This document shows positions 23,591 to 35,691 of a stretch of 64,000 nucleotides of DNA, piece by piece (position 1 is the first letter of the stretch; each line of letters begins with the position of its first letter). The notes under the pieces are model-generated. The model had not been told where the DNA came from. It saw only the letters and a list, made by a program, of their open reading frames with translations, and did not search any database. This DNA is from Ligula intestinalis (Eukaryota > Platyhelminthes > Cestoda > Diphyllobothriidea > Diphyllobothriidae): contig JAYGXS010000002.1 in NCBI GenBank assembly GCA_036362985.1, positions 5,630,567 through 5,694,566 of the forward strand, read 5' to 3'. The position numbers were made by a program, and so were the translations under genes.

Positions 23591-24160
23591 GACACACAAC
23601 TGTTTTCATTTATTCATCATCAGGCCCATACAGTGATATGGAGAATAAAAATGGTCAGTTAATTGCAGTGTTCATATAATCGTCAGGTTGGAGGCGAGTT
23701 TGGTGTGTGTACTTCAGCATCTGGGTTTCCCACGTCTCCTGAATGCGGGCGTCAGCACGTTTAGGACGTTAGTTGCAATGGGCAGGGAAGATAGGGGATG
23801 TTCTCACAGTCAACGGACTGAGGTTTGTAAGTCAGCCGCGCGGCGTTGGCATGACTATTATCTCTGGCTTCCTTTGGTGTATTTTCGTACCGCGTGGTTT
23901 TAGGAAGCGTAGGATTTGCACGTGCTGTCGGCCAAGGGAGGTAGATTGTTTGTAACAGCGCCTTTTGACATCAGAGAGCGAGTTTTGCTTAACGGATTGC
24001 CACTGTCTCTGTTGTGGCTAGCGCCCATTTGCGCAGGGATTTGAAATAGTTTATCAGCATCTGTTATCTGACCGGTAAGGTCTCCTGCGCGCCCTTTCGG
24101 TGGTTTCTATCAATCAGGTGAGCGAGAGTTTGAAATCACTCTTCGTAGCGTGGCTGAAAT
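23590..24160 (-). mobile_element. Penelope-like element family 4, 3' end
   Basis: The minus strand near 24130-23900 has LAHLIDRNH, then YFKSLRKWALATTETVA and LALWCQKALLQT. These align with SNHQMDSRNAF, YSKVLRKRAQATEEAV and LCCQKALVQ at 55.4-55.2 kb and, more distantly, with GNHVDPNEAF and YPKSLGKCLLATAEA in the copy at 41.5 kb. So this is the C-terminal end of the GIY-YIG ORF. The 3' tail ends with GCCTGATGATGAATAAATGAAAACAG (23632-23605), a degenerate form of the PLE-tail motif. Confidence 0.65.
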
Positions 24161-24359
24161 GGAGATAATATGGTTTCTGCCCAGGTATTTTCAGAAGTTG
24201 TGTGGATATTTCCTGCGATAAATGCATCCTGATATTAGTTTGAAATTCACGTTTTCCTCCACAAGTCTAGTATCAAACTTTACAAAGTCATTACGTTCCC
24301 TCCGACACCTAGTGATCTTTAGGTTGTCATAGGTCTGCGAAAATTTCCATTTAACGATT

Positions 24360-24560
24360 AAAAAGTCCTATTGACAAACAATTGCTTTCATTTTTAATCG
24401 TTAGGCCGATAAAATGACATGAAGAAATAAAGCGGTCAGTAAATTACAATGTTTATATGATCGTCAATTTGGGGGTCTAAGGGGGTTAATGGGTGAAATG
24501 GAGCATCTGGGCTTTCCTTCGTCTCCTTAATATGGGCGTCAGTGTGTTCTTTGTTAGACA
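24360..24560 (-). repeat. Tail-only copy of the family 4 PLE 3' end
   Basis: About 200 bp parallels the 23590-23770 tail (TTGACAAACAATTG...TTTCATTT...GGCC..., AATTACAATGTTTATATGATCGTCAA, GTTTCC/GTCTCC phrases). No coding text is preserved. Confidence 0.55.
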
Positions 24561-25890
24561 TTTAAAAAGTGCATGAGTTGTAGGATGTTTTGAATTGAAT
24601 AAAATTCACAAGGGCCTTTAAATTCCAACATGTCTTTTCGCGATTTAGCTTTCGAATGGTAGCATACAGCAGTTTACTTTTTCATTGAATGGTAAGGGCA
24701 ATAATTCACGACAAATTATGTGCAAAAGATCGAAATGGGACAAAGCGCATTAAGTTAAGAACAAGGGAGGAAAATTAATAAATATCACAGAAGTGATAAA
24801 ATCTAGGCTCCCCCGATTAGCAGGGTAATTGGGGCCTTACTGCATGGTCTACTTGGAGGCTAAAGCCGGGTTTCTTTCGTCGTATGCAGACTGCTTTCAA
24901 GTAGCGTAGGGTCCACTTTGCTCATACTCAAACAAGTATTAAGCATAGCTTAGTTGGTTTCTCAAGAAATAAAAAAGCATTCAGCAGTTTTTATTTACTA
25001 TGAAGATGTGAGGAAAAAGAAAACAACCAGCACACTTTCTTTGACGTCCTTGTCTGCCGCAAATATTGTGGGGGCCTAAATACCAAAATTTTTAGCAAAG
25101 TTACAAAACCCAACGCAAATATTGAACTTCAACAAAAAATCCCAATTGGTTACACACGTATTCATGTAAGCATGCTTAATTGGCGTATTCAGACGCACTG
25201 CAGAGGACCAGAAGACAAAGTTATTTGAATAATAAATTTCATTGCACAGTTCTGCGAGTCCTCAAAGCAACTTTCCTAAATTTGTATATTTTGATTATTT
25301 CTACCATATGAGCGAGAAAATATTTACAAAAACTAAAAAACAATAATCAGCAGCATTAGGGATATAAAGAACTTAGCAGAATTTTAAGAGGTTATAAGCG
25401 TTTGTTACGAAAAATACAGTTTTCTCGACAATTTAAAGGTTGCGGGGACGTCAAAAATAGCTTTAAATTAGAACGATAAATGCAACTATTTTGTTAAGTA
25501 TACAACTTACAGCAATCACTATCTTTATATAAAAAACTTGCCTTTTTAAATTATTTTGTAGACATGATAATGAGTTGATAACTAGTTATTGCATATGGTG
25601 AAATAAAGTACGGTTTCATTTGGCAAGCCTTCGGTATAATCATTGAATAGTTGACTAATTCCCCGCCTGTTCGACGTTTACATCAAACCCTTTAAAATTA
25701 GGTATAACCTAACAGCATTAACCGAAAAAACGAGCTTTTGGATATTATTTTCCTATGAAGATGGCCATGGTAGTCAAATGTGGAACTGCTTCAAAAGAGT
25801 AAACCACATTTTCGAGCATACAACGTCTGCTAAATACATTGTTATTCCTAAAATTAATCAAAAAAGTTTTCATAATAGATTTCCTCTTTA
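24560..25890. other. AT-rich stretch, no gene recognised
   Basis: I see no coding region or repeat I can name. Confidence 0.5.
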
Positions 25891-27345
25891 AACAGTGCTT
25901 TTGTTTGTTCATGATAGTATTGGATATTTCGCTGACATAATTCTGCGCATATTAACATTTCCCAGGGTAATCTCACAAGGAAATTGGGGACTTTTGACAA
26001 TTTATTTAATTTCTCTGAAGAAAAACGAGTAAATTTGACTGAAGATGAAAAAAACGTCGCTTTGGTTTAGAACGGATTATATTTTTTTCGTCAGGAGATT
26101 TATTCCAAAATCCGTCATAAGCGAGCGAATGCAGAAAAAACAGGCCACATACATAATAATTTTTTGAAATACTCATTATTCTACTTTCTGTTCCGTTTCT
26201 AAGAAACGCGTGATTGGAACGTTTTAATTACAAAAAAACTATATTTTTTCATTACTTGCATTCAATAAGGCCTTCTATAGGCTGTCTTCGCGGTAACACG
26301 TATAAACTTCGAGTGAGGTTTTCTCTAGCGGTTTTATTTAGGTCCTTATATATTACAGCTACCTACTTAATCTTTTTAAGTAGGTAAAATTGCCTGTAAA
26401 CGTTTGGTGTTATACACGCTATCCATCAATCTAGCAGGGATTTTATGGTAGCATTAAAATGTAGAACTGTTCTTTGAAGGCAAAAAATATTCCGTAACTA
26501 GTAAAATCGGCAAACTAAACAAAATTTGCCTTTTGTACTACCCACGGGAATTACCGTTTACTTAAAAATTTCAAGTAGGGCGATTAATCTAATCTTACGG
26601 CCTTCTGTGCTTTTTTAACATTTTTTCCACCCGAAAATGTCTCTCAGTGACCTCGTTTGTTGTTTGGGTACACCCCCTACGTGCACGCGTTCATTGTTGG
26701 TCGGGCTGGGAGTAAGCGATAATATTAAAGCTATCTTCAGTGTCTTCTACCAAATTTTGAGTACGCGACCCAACTTGCCCTCGTATCTTTTTATTGGGCA
26801 TTCAAATTATTTTTGTTATTTATTCCCTGGCATGCCCCACCCGTCCTCTTCCCGGAAATCACTCGTTCGTAAGCCTGCGGGGCGCGGTTCACACTTTCCC
26901 CAGACGACCCCAAGACACAATCCTACCAAACTTTGTTAACGCGCACGGCCAAGAACTTTTTAACTGCATTTTTGCAAAAAATCTTCACAGAATAGCTTAA
27001 AATAATTTTTTAAACGTCTATTGCTTCTTGTTTCTGAAAATAAATGCGATTCCTTAAACTTTGCTTTAGTTCCATTTCATCTATTTCGCACAAAATTTCC
27101 CAGTACTTGAAAAGATTATTATTCCACCTTTTTTACTAATTATGGAATTCTTACATAGCATGTGGGTTCCTTTTATGCAAGCATACTCATGATTTAGCAA
27201 AAATAAGAGCCTATTTCCCCCAATAACTTTTAATCAGAGGGCAGTTTTCCAAACCAAAGTCCTTCTTATTAATAATCATACCCATTTGATCAAAATAAAC
27301 TGTCCAGATACACGCTAAGCATCCTAGTTAAATTTAGCCCTGAAC
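25890..27345 (+). repeat. Unclassified dispersed repeat A, copy 2, with insertion
   Basis: Matches copy 1 in order: AGGAAATTGGGGACTTTTGA near 25978, GAAATACTCATTATT near 26165, ATTCAATAAGGCCTTCTATAG near 26262, GCGATTCCTTAAACTTTGC near 27047, ACTCATGATTTAG near 27185 and ATTTGATCAAAATAAACTGT near 27285. Between about 26340 and 26930 there is roughly 590 bp absent from copy 1, GC-richer at its right end. It carries an open frame (26637-26939) with no recognisable domain. Confidence 0.6.
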
Positions 27346-27534
27346 GTTGTTCGCAGAACTCGCAGAACTGTATGTTCAAAGAAAAAGTCTTTGTCAACCA
27401 GTGCATACGCAAACAAGACTAGAAACAAAAGCATACTAATCCTACATTTTGGTGAACGATTCAGTACGTCAAAAACGTCTCGAAAGTCGATGGCGGCCTT
27501 TTTGCACCACTTGGAGATGGCAACGAGCACAGGA

Positions 27535-27830
27535 CGGTGAAAACCAAAAGGCCCAATGCTACGGCAAGAAACATCCAAAGTCCTCTATAGGATCTGGTGC
27601 AGTTGCGGACAGAGCACCTACTTTACGTAAACTGGAAGAATGAGACGGTATTGCGGTGAAAAAAACGCAAATTCTTTAATTGCGGCTCATTCGACGAGAC
27701 CCGGGCACAAATTCAAATTTGACGAGGCCGAAATTCTTGTAAGAGGAGGCAATCGTGTGAGTTGCGAATAACTTGAGTCCTGATTCCCGAGTCCCAGTCT
27801 ATAGACAATTTTTACGACCCTCCCGATCCA
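27535..27830 (+). mobile_element. Penelope-like element fragment, family 2
   Basis: Plus strand: LRQETSKVLYRIWCSCGQSTY (27557-27620) is the start of a GIY-YIG domain, where VLYRI corresponds to the GIY strand. A TAA then interrupts, followed by TGRMRR and IAAHSTRPGHKFKFDEAEIL (27680-27740) and GGNRVSCE. It matches the fragment at 16.5-17.05 kb. It is short, stop-containing and lacks flanking RT. Confidence 0.7.
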
Positions 27831-28500
27831 CATTCGGTAACGAGACTGAATTCGGCTAAAATAAGTTGCCATCTGGGAAACATACAGGCCAACGCGCCGT
27901 CTAGCGCTAATGTGAGGGCGCCAGTTTGCCGAAAAATCATCGCGGCCGAATACAGCACGTGTGGTGAAAGTACAGCTGGTCACAGCGCACGCGCCGGTGA
28001 TCAAGTGTGCATTTATCCTCAATAGCGAAGTCGTTAATCTTGATACGTAAGGCAGTAGCACAGTTACTGTATCATATAAATAACGCAACTACAGTAGTCG
28101 CTAAAGACCAGGCCACTTTCATGATAAAATTCGAAATTGTACTTTAGCGCATATTTAGTAACAGTATTTTGATTCATTCAGTTAATTGAATTCTGCGAAA
28201 GCATTTAAGTTAGGCTTATTAAGAGAAATGGCCATGAATTTTGGGGTTATTGAGAGCAGTCCATCATTGAAGGAATTTTCTATGCTTTTACGAAAGTGAG
28301 AACCAAACTGCACGTTAATGTTGAGTATACAATAACGGAACTCAAAATAAGTAAAATAGGTATTGAAGATATCCCTTCCAGAACTGGAAAAGTTTGTCGA
28401 AAATTGTTCAGATTCAAGTGAAGCCAAGTTAAAGGAATCACATTAATTTTCAGCACCATCGGAAATTTGTACCTTAAAAATTATGTTTAGCTATACTCTT
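27830..28500. other. No gene recognised
   Basis: The minus-strand frame across 27687-28088 overlaps the PLE fragment antisense and looks fortuitous. The remainder is AT-rich. Confidence 0.45.
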
Positions 28501-28539
28501 AAGTGGTTTTGAACAAAATGCAGTAACAGAGAATTGTTT

Positions 28540-28985
28540 GTTTCAATGCACAAATACCACCCAAATGTCCTTGAGTGAACGCAAAATTTTAAACCATATA
28601 ACGTGAATTAAAGACAAAGAAGGCTTTATTGAATGTAAGTCATGAGGAAATGGAATTGTTTATGCCTTATTTGCGTTATTTAGATACGGAAAATATAGAA
28701 GAATAATAAGTATTTCACAAAATCGAAATTTTTATTGCCAGTTTTATTTATTCGCACGATTATATCAGAAAGTGGAATTCATTGTTTTATGCGAAAAAGA
28801 AACCATTACAAAAAGAAAACTAAGTCCTTTCATCTCCAGTCAAATTGAACCGTTTATCTTCAGAAAACTTAAATAAATTCTCAAATGCTATTGTGATATT
28901 CCGTTGGAAAAAGTTAATGTACGCAGAAGTTTTTCAGCCGAATATCTAATGAAAGTACATTCTACGATCTATCATTTTATGGAAA
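28540..28985 (-). repeat. Unclassified dispersed repeat A, copy 3 (inverted)
   Basis: The reverse complement reads GAAGATAAACGGTTCAATTTGACTGGAGATGAAAGG, TTTTGTGAAATACTTATTATTC and ATTCAATAAAGCCTTC in the same order as copy 1. It extends upstream to a GATATTCGGCTGAAAAA block that matches 25920-25940 of copy 2. Confidence 0.6.
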
Positions 28986-30540
28986 GTTTTTTATTAATCT
29001 TAGGAAAAGTAGTTTCACAACTCCACTGTGAACACCATTAACTCTCGACAACGTCGTCTGCAATTTTGAGGCATTTCTTCGTATAAAAAACGTTGCCATA
29101 TTCATCAAAACTAATATTGGGAAACACTTTCTTTTGGTTAAGGCTCTTTTTGCATATCTTATTTTAAAGGTTTTGGTGTAAGTGTCGAACAGATGCAAAA
29201 TTGATAAATTTGTCAATAAAGACAGTGAAAACAAGGAAAATGATGATATACTTTTTTTTCGACGACTTTCAATGAATACTTATCGAGTTACGGTAAAATT
29301 TACAGAATATTTAGTTAAAAAAGTTCTTTCTATATATACAAATTGGTTGCTTTAGGTTCTCAATTTGCCACAATATCTAAATTTATTGTTCTAATGTATA
29401 GCTCCCTTTTACTTCTCGAAATTAACGGGATTATGGAGAAAAGTTTATTTTCTTTACAGACACTCAGTAATTCCTATAGTTCCTTTAGGTGCTTTATATG
29501 CCTAATGCTGCTTATTATTATTTAAAGTTTTCTTAAATGCATTCACACTGGTATTCGAGTAACGACCAAAGTTATACAAAGTTATTAATGTTGCGTGATA
29601 TTTGGGGACTATTGTACGTGTGCCTGAATCACCCATTTCCGCTTTTGTCGCTGTCGCTGCCACTGCCTCTAATGCTGTATCCGCGAGGATTTTGTAATAT
29701 GAGAAGAATAAATTAATGTCACATCTTATTCTTACTAAATGCTTCCTGTGGCTCTCATATTCTCTTGTATTGGTAATTTCTTGATCAATAATCACAAGCT
29801 AAGCAGTGGTCCTTTGCTCGAACTTTTTGAGCACTTGTTCGGTAACGAACGAATCGGACACTTTTCAACGTGAAAGCAGCCTATAAAAGGTGAATCTAAA
29901 CAAGCAGCTGGAGAATGTGTTAAGCTTTCAATTCCTCTGCTAATCACGACTGTGACTTTTTTGAATGTCTTTTCTCTCTTCTTTCCTGTTTGATCACTTA
30001 AAATTGCATTAGATAATTTTTTGCAGTAGATTATGACCCTTACTGTTATGCATTGACATTCCGTGAAGAAGCGAACTGTTGCATGCCTTCCTTTAGTTAC
30101 ATAAGTCATGCCAAGACGTTTTTCAGGTGAAAGGGCGTCGCAGAATTCAGTAGACACAATAAAAACGTGCTGTGTATGTCTACCTGAACAATCGTCATTT
30201 GAAATTCAGTGAGACAATGTCAAGAAGTCGCCTATGAGTAGTACAAGCTTTTATCATAAATCAAAAGTTCTCTCCTGCACGCATGATTTATGAATGGCAA
30301 GGAGGCGCCAGTAGGACTGAAAAACAACATCAGTGTTGTTGTTTGTGGACCACATACACGCCCACTACTGGGCAGGAAGTTGAAACACACTGCAATCCTG
30401 AATTAATGGGGGCTGCCGTACGCTCAGTGCAACTTAGTCGTCAATTCTGAGAATTGGGTTATCCCAAAATATGTTAATACTTCTCACCAGGACTTTAGGA
30501 GACATAATACTTCTGATCCAGGCGCAGTTTATAAAACGGG
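28985..30540. other. AT-rich stretch, no gene recognised
   Basis: Minus-strand frames at 29502-29795 and 29792-30157 show no domain. Confidence 0.5.
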
Positions 30541-30559
30541 GAGGAAGTAAGCTGTCCCA

Positions 30560-33000
30560 TTCCCAGTATTACCGTTAAGTGAGTACGATTTGTATATAGG
30601 GGCGCACAGACCGGCATATAAAAGCAGATTCACGAAGGAATTCACCTTAGTGACGGAAGATTTCAGGTTATTATAATATATTTAAGAAATATTGTAATTC
30701 TTATCCACGTGAGCTATATTAAATTGGGAGGAACTAAGGCGAATCGGCCCAAGTGCTCCCTAAACCGCATCGGGTTCCAGTGGCACATTTGTGAACGTGA
30801 AAATGGATGTAAGCGGATCAGGCTTGTGTTTTACGAAAACCAAATATTTTTAACATTGGATAGGAAGTTTCCCTGTCGACATGGGTTCTGTTTTTTGGTG
30901 GAAGTCGTGCGGATGTTTTTCTTCGCGGATAAAACAGTGCAGTTAAGTGTTTTTACTAAAAAAATATCATTGGAGCTGATGATGCAAACGACAAAATTAC
31001 TTTCCAAATCCGGCTAGTTGAAACTCTGCAGCAACGGACTCCATTGTGTTTCAGCATTGGGGTGCATCACAGTCTTTGATATTTGCTCTAGACTATGAGT
31101 TGGCTGCTGTCGACGGTATCTATATATTAAAAGCAGTTAAAACTAAGGGTTATTATGCTCCTCAATTTAAAAATATCTTGCGGGAGCCTACCGAGTTGTG
31201 TTTGCATGCGCAGGGCTCCGGTCGCCGACTATAAGTGTCTTTGATTACTGCCAAGCAGCGCAGGCATAAAGTAAACCACAAACCACTTAAAAATATGGCA
31301 AGCAGTCGAAAGCGGTAATTACGAACGGAATTCCTGTTGAGGATTATAACGATAGCTCCACGATAGATTTCGATTAATCCACCATTCGCTTCAAACTTGA
31401 TCATCGACAGGGGTTGATTTAAAATAGAGGAAAACATTGCGCACTGTCTGCAGCACTCTCCACCTTCACCCGTCAAAATCTTGGGATGGGATCCAGCGTT
31501 AGCCGCTTTTTTCAGCGCAGGCCAGAGCACCGCATGATGAAGTTTTAATTAAAGGTAGACTTTTTGCGTTGGAGCTACACTCAGTCATCTGCAGCCGATG
31601 TTAAGTAACAGTCAGAAAGACCGAGACTTACCAGGGTGGCCCATGGCCGCTTTCTCCAATGCAATCCACAAAATTGCGTGATTTAGTTTTAGTTGATAGA
31701 AGACTTTAGTGCTCTGTGACTTTCCCCACTACCTACCCTCAGCCACAAAGTGGGTTTCAAAAAAGATTCAGGAACACCAGGGGAGTTTATGTGCAAGGCC
31801 GACCCTCCAGTTCGGGCCGCCACAATGCGCCTGATCTAGTGTACCCTCACTTTATGTTTGGGTGAGATTGCTTCTGGGTGTGGCCTTATCGGTTTATCCT
31901 TAACGACCTTACTTTATTAGGCAGTGAGGCCAGAGATACCCCTCGCATCAGTCACAATACTTGGCGGTGGTCACTTGTTTACCGTTGTGACCTTATCGTT
32001 ATCGACCTCAGTTTTTGATGTGGAAACTACATGCCCTAGGAAGTTGAGACTTGTGTCGTATAAGTATGCATTTCACCGGCTTGATAATGAGATGTGCGTG
32101 CTTTACTTTGTCGAATACCACACACCGATTATAAAACTGTTCTCTGGATCCCCCCCCCCAAGTACCACGATATCGTCGAGATACACCAAAGAAGTATTCG
32201 AGATGAACTGTATCAGATCTAAAGTCTTTAGAAGGTACTAAGATCACTAATCAGACCAAAAGGCATTGTTCAGAATTTATAGTCCAAATGGATCTAAGAT
32301 GACCGTTTTCTCATGACCGGACAGCCTGACTTCTACTTGAAAATTTTCTGCTGCTAAATCCAGCTTTGAGGAAGCCCTATTAGCCTAAAGGGTGCCTACA
32401 GTTTTTTCAATCCGATTGAGAGGGAAAAATATGATTGTGGAGCTTGCACATACCTTTCGATAGTCAACACATAAACTCAGGGATTGGGATAACCGGAAAC
32501 GATCAAGAGGAGCTAAATGATTTGATAATATTTTGATCAAGCATTCCATTTATCATCGCTTTTACCTGTATTTGGTAGAAGAAAGGTAGCCATCGAAGCG
32601 AGGTCTTATTTAGTCGGACCGTGTCCATATATATTTCGAGTTGCGAGCAGATTGTTCGACCGACAGAAATGCCGTCCCAATCCATGAAATAAAAGCAGTC
32701 AAGTAGGTGCAAGCTACTGATACTGGTGCTACCACGACTATTTTTTTTTCTAATAAATGTCGATATATTTGAATCGTAGCACTACTGACACTATTACTGA
32801 CGTCAATAGTAGTCAGGGGTGCCGCTGAGGTGCATGTCCCCTCGCTTTCCTGTAAGAATATGTACCTTGATTTATGTTATAGTGAGTTAATATATTTTAT
32901 GTTTAAGAGCCAACGCAAATCAGGCCTTGCCTTGATTTCTGTCCTCGCCCCTGTATCCAACAAAAAGCTGTTTCACTTGCCTCTAAGTGGTGGACTTTGA
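30560..33000 (-). mobile_element. Ty3/Gypsy pol remnant, tandem module 1
   Basis: Minus-strand order: aspartic protease box LLDTGA (DTG at 32949-32957), then RT beginning VKAMINGMLDQNIIK (near 32550), CVDYRK (near 32460), QVEVRLSGHEKTVILDPFGL (near 32330), MPFGL (near 32260) and the catalytic YLDD at 32172-32183 (VYLDDIVVLG), followed by VFDKVKHAHLIIKPVKC (near 32105). About 31160-31560 (AVIKDTYSRRPEP) may be RNase H, and 30560-31010 may be integrase, but both are weak. Many stops and shifts: dead. The 30560-31250 part repeats at 33480-33866 and 37500-38160, and the 31510-32640 part at 35940-37080. Confidence 0.85.
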
Positions 33001-33479
33001 GAAATAGAATACTGCTTTTAAGAGTAATAAACCAGTGCTAAGAATGCTAATTCTAGTAATTATGCTTGCAAAGTCCAGTTATTAGTATATTGTAATACGA
33101 CATGAACGTAAATGTAGAAACTCAGCGACTACTTTGCAGTTTCCATCTATAACAGGAAAATAATAAACTTATGGGTTAGCCAAACATTATTAAATAATAG
33201 CTCAAACTCTACCATGGCTTTATGTCGTAACGTAGTGCCATTTGTCATTTTCAAGCTGACTGCATACGTACCACAGTATCTAGCTCTAGCTTGAAATTAC
33301 CGGAACGTCTACTGCCTAATCAGGGCACTACCTCTGCCAGACATTGATTAAACACGGCAACTTGGTATTTTCTATGACTGTATTAAAATCTGAGTAATAA
33401 GACAAACATCCTATCTTTATAGTAAGCGTAACAGATGGGAATATGAGTTTAACTTCTTACTCATCTGCATCCAAGGTGA

Positions 33480-33866
33480 TTACGTTGGACAACTGGGTTG
33501 ACCGCACGCTGTCTCTGTACGGGGGACACAGACAAACAAATAAAGGCAGATTTACGTCGTAATTGACCTTCACGACGGTAGATTTGAGCTTATCATCACA
33601 GCTTTAGGAGATAAAGTAAATCAAATCTACGCCAGCTTAAGTAACCGGGGGATAAGCTTGGCGAATTGGCCCCTGTTGTCCCTTAACCGCATGACTTTCC
33701 AGTGGCACTTTAGAAAACTTGCATAATGGCTGTCAGTGGAGCAGGCTTTCGTTTTATGCCTACCATATCTTTCTGACATTGGGTAGAAGGTTTCCCTGTT
33801 GGCATGAATTCTGTTTTGGCAGAAGTCGACCTCAGCTTTTTCTTCCAAGATAACAGAGTTTATTTG
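33480..33866 (-). mobile_element. Ty3/Gypsy module 2, left part (integrase-like)
   Basis: Direct repeat of 30560-31010 and 37500-37880 (shared CCAGTGGCAC, GGTTTCCCTGT, TTAACCGCAT phrases). The minus frame at 33627-33848 reads NRETFYPMSERYG and LRDNRGQFAKLIPRLLKL. The latter resembles the D-x-G-x-QF block around the second Asp of retroviral-type integrases. I infer integrase mainly from position after RT on the minus strand. Module 2 continues after the PLE insertion at 35692. Confidence 0.55.
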
Positions 33867-33867
33867 G

Positions 33868-34683
33868 ATGAGGAAGAAGGCAGGTCGAGCAACAGATCAA
33901 TTGATTTATTGTTCTGAGCTTTTGAACACTTACAGGTGTAAATCTTCAGAGATGAGAAAGCAACCAAAAACGAGGATAATTATAGTGGCCAAAGGCCAAT
34001 CAAATGCCACAAATCGTCAGGTTATCAAGGGATTAGAAACAGCAAATGAAAAACAGAGGGGTGGGGGAGGAGGTCAATTAGCTGTCACTGGGATTGGAGG
34101 GGTCGGAGGGGCAATTATTTTGGTGTAGACGAATTAGCTGTCCGGGGGGTTGGTGGTCATGAACGGCAATTAGTATGCCCCCTTGTCACCTGGTACAGGG
34201 CCCTGGTAACGCGGCCTCCTCTTCCAGCCGGTTCGTTGTGGTTTCCTGTTCGCTTGCCATTCTTGCGTTTGATTTGGCTTCGTCCCGGTTCTTTCTAACG
34301 TAATGGCGCAATACTTTGTAGGCCGCTGGCAGGTCCAGATGCCTGTTGACTGAGTTGGCATCTGAGTACCATGCCTCGAGTGTCAGCGTTTCGGCATTTG
34401 AGGTTCCTCGGCCTACGATGGTCGCCCCTTGGAGATCAAAGTTATGGCCAGTTTCTGCGATGTGTGCCGCCAGTTGTGAGTTTGTGTCCAGCTTCTGGGC
34501 CGCTCGTTTGTGCTCTTGTAGGCGGGTTTGCAGTTTGCGGCCTGTTTCCCCAACATAATTGCAGTCTCCTTCATTGCAAAGTATCTTGTAGACGACTGCA
34601 GAGGTTTCTTTAAGAGGCAGTCGGTCTTTAGGTTGCATCACCTGGCGGCGTATTCGGGCTTAAGGTCGATGGGCTATGCCCAC
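33868..34683 (-). mobile_element. Penelope-like element family 1, inverted 5'-truncated copy
   Basis: Minus-strand copy whose 3' tail starts at about 33868 (complement of CTTCTTCCTCAT) and whose coding end lies at 34186-34641. It stops abruptly at 34683, where the complementary plus-strand copy's extra RT text begins. Its arms pair with 34892-35681. Such an inverted, truncated partner next to a longer copy is a known PLE insertion pattern. The hairpin motif is present but damaged (complement near 33913-33950; outer stem pairs and GAAA changed). Confidence 0.88.
34186..34641 (-). CDS. GIY-YIG endonuclease domain of a Penelope-like element, ORF uninterrupted
   Basis: 151 codons on the minus strand, all open. 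Residues 1-14 are the RT-EN linker (MMQPKDRLPLKETS). The GIY-YIG nuclease follows: AVVYKILC (GIY strand, residues 15-22), CNYVGETGRKLQTRLQEHK (YVG with the conserved Arg and EH, about residues 27-45), AAHIAETGH and LEAWYSDANSVNRHLD further on, then a Lys/Glu-rich tail. In PLEs this domain cuts target DNA for priming. The first ATG is probably not a true start, because the RT that should precede it in the same protein is missing. Compared with the partner copy it lacks the K-to-stop change. Intact catalytic residues suggest a relatively recent insertion. Confidence 0.75.
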   Translation of the reverse strand: MMQPKDRLPLKETSAVVYKILCNEGDCNYVGETGRKLQTRLQEHKRAAQKLDTNSQLAAHIAETGHNFDLQGATIVGRGTSNAETLTLEAWYSDANSVNRHLDLPAAYKVLRHYVRKNRDEAKSNARMASEQETTTNRLEEEAALPGPCTR

Positions 34684-35681
34684 ACTGCATCACACCAGCC
34701 GCCCAAAGAGCTGAACAACAACATCTTCAGGAACTCTTCCGAGCTAATGGCTACCCAAACTCGTTTGTCAAACAAAGCAGACGCCGAGTGAACAAACGAC
34801 GACTAGAACAAAAGCAGCCCGAAGTCTGGAGAGCCACTCCCTACATTAAAGGGGTCTCCGAAACAGTCTCACGACTGTACAACCTGCTGGCGTGGGCATA
34901 GCCCATCGACCTTAAGCCACAATACGCCGCCAGGTGATGCAACCTTAAGACCGACTGCCTCTTAAAGAAACCTCTGCAGTCGTCTACAAGATACTTTGCA
35001 ATGAAGGAGACTGCAATTATGTTGGGGAAACAGGCCGCAAACTGCAAACCCGCCTACAAGAGCACAAACGAGCGGCCCAGAAGCTGGACCCAAACTCACA
35101 ACTGGCGGCACACATCGCAGAAACTGGCCATAACTTTGATCTCCAAGGGGTGACCATCGTAGGCCGAGGAACCTCAAAAGCCGAAACGCTGACACTCGAG
35201 GCATGGTACTCAGATGCCAACTCAGTCAACAGGCATCTGGACCTGCCAGCGGCCTACAAAGTATTGCGCCACTACGTTAGAAAGAGCCGGGAGGAAGCCA
35301 AATCAAACATAAGAATGGCAAGTGAACAGGAAACCACAACGAACCGGCTGGATGAGGAGACAGCGTTACCAGGGCCCTGTACCAGGTGACAAGGTGGCAT
35401 ACTAATTGCTGTTCATGACCCCCAACCCCGCGGACAGCTAATTCGCCTAAACCAACATAATTGCCCCTCCGACCCCTCCGATCCCAGTGACAGCTAATTG
35501 ACCTCCTCCTCCACCCCCTCTTTTTCATTTGCTGTTTTTAATCCCTTGATAACCTGACGATTTGTGGCATTTGATTGGCCTTTGGCCACTATAATTATCC
35601 TCGATTTCGGTTGCTTTCTCATCTCTGAAGATGGACACCTGTAAGTGTTCAAAAGCTCAGAACAATAAATCAATTGATCTG
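34684..35681 (+). mobile_element. Penelope-like element family 1, longer plus-strand copy
   Basis: From 34686 the plus strand encodes the end of a PLE reverse transcriptase (AQRAEQQHLQELFRANGYP near 34695-34755, YIKGVSETVSRL near 34850), then a TAG near 34903. The linker has a K-to-stop change (TAA at 34946-34948; the inverted copy has AAA). The GIY-YIG domain then runs open from 34949 to the TGA at 35387-35389 with CNYVGETGRKLQTRLQEHK intact. The 3' tail continues to 35681, where the sequence enters the gap about 25 bp short of the expected end. The hairpin motif is at 35625-35654 with GAAA changed to AAAA. It lies inside a Gypsy module. Confidence 0.88.
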
Positions 35682-35691
35682 NNNNNNNNNN
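35682..35691. other. Assembly gap (10 N)
   Basis: Ten Ns. The gap falls at the outer edge of the inverted PLE pair, where identical arms are hard to assemble. True gap length and the right junction are unknown. Confidence 0.95.

Noticed and set aside
26637..26939. 100-codon plus-strand gene
   Set aside because: Lies inside the insertion in repeat A and shows no recognisable domain.
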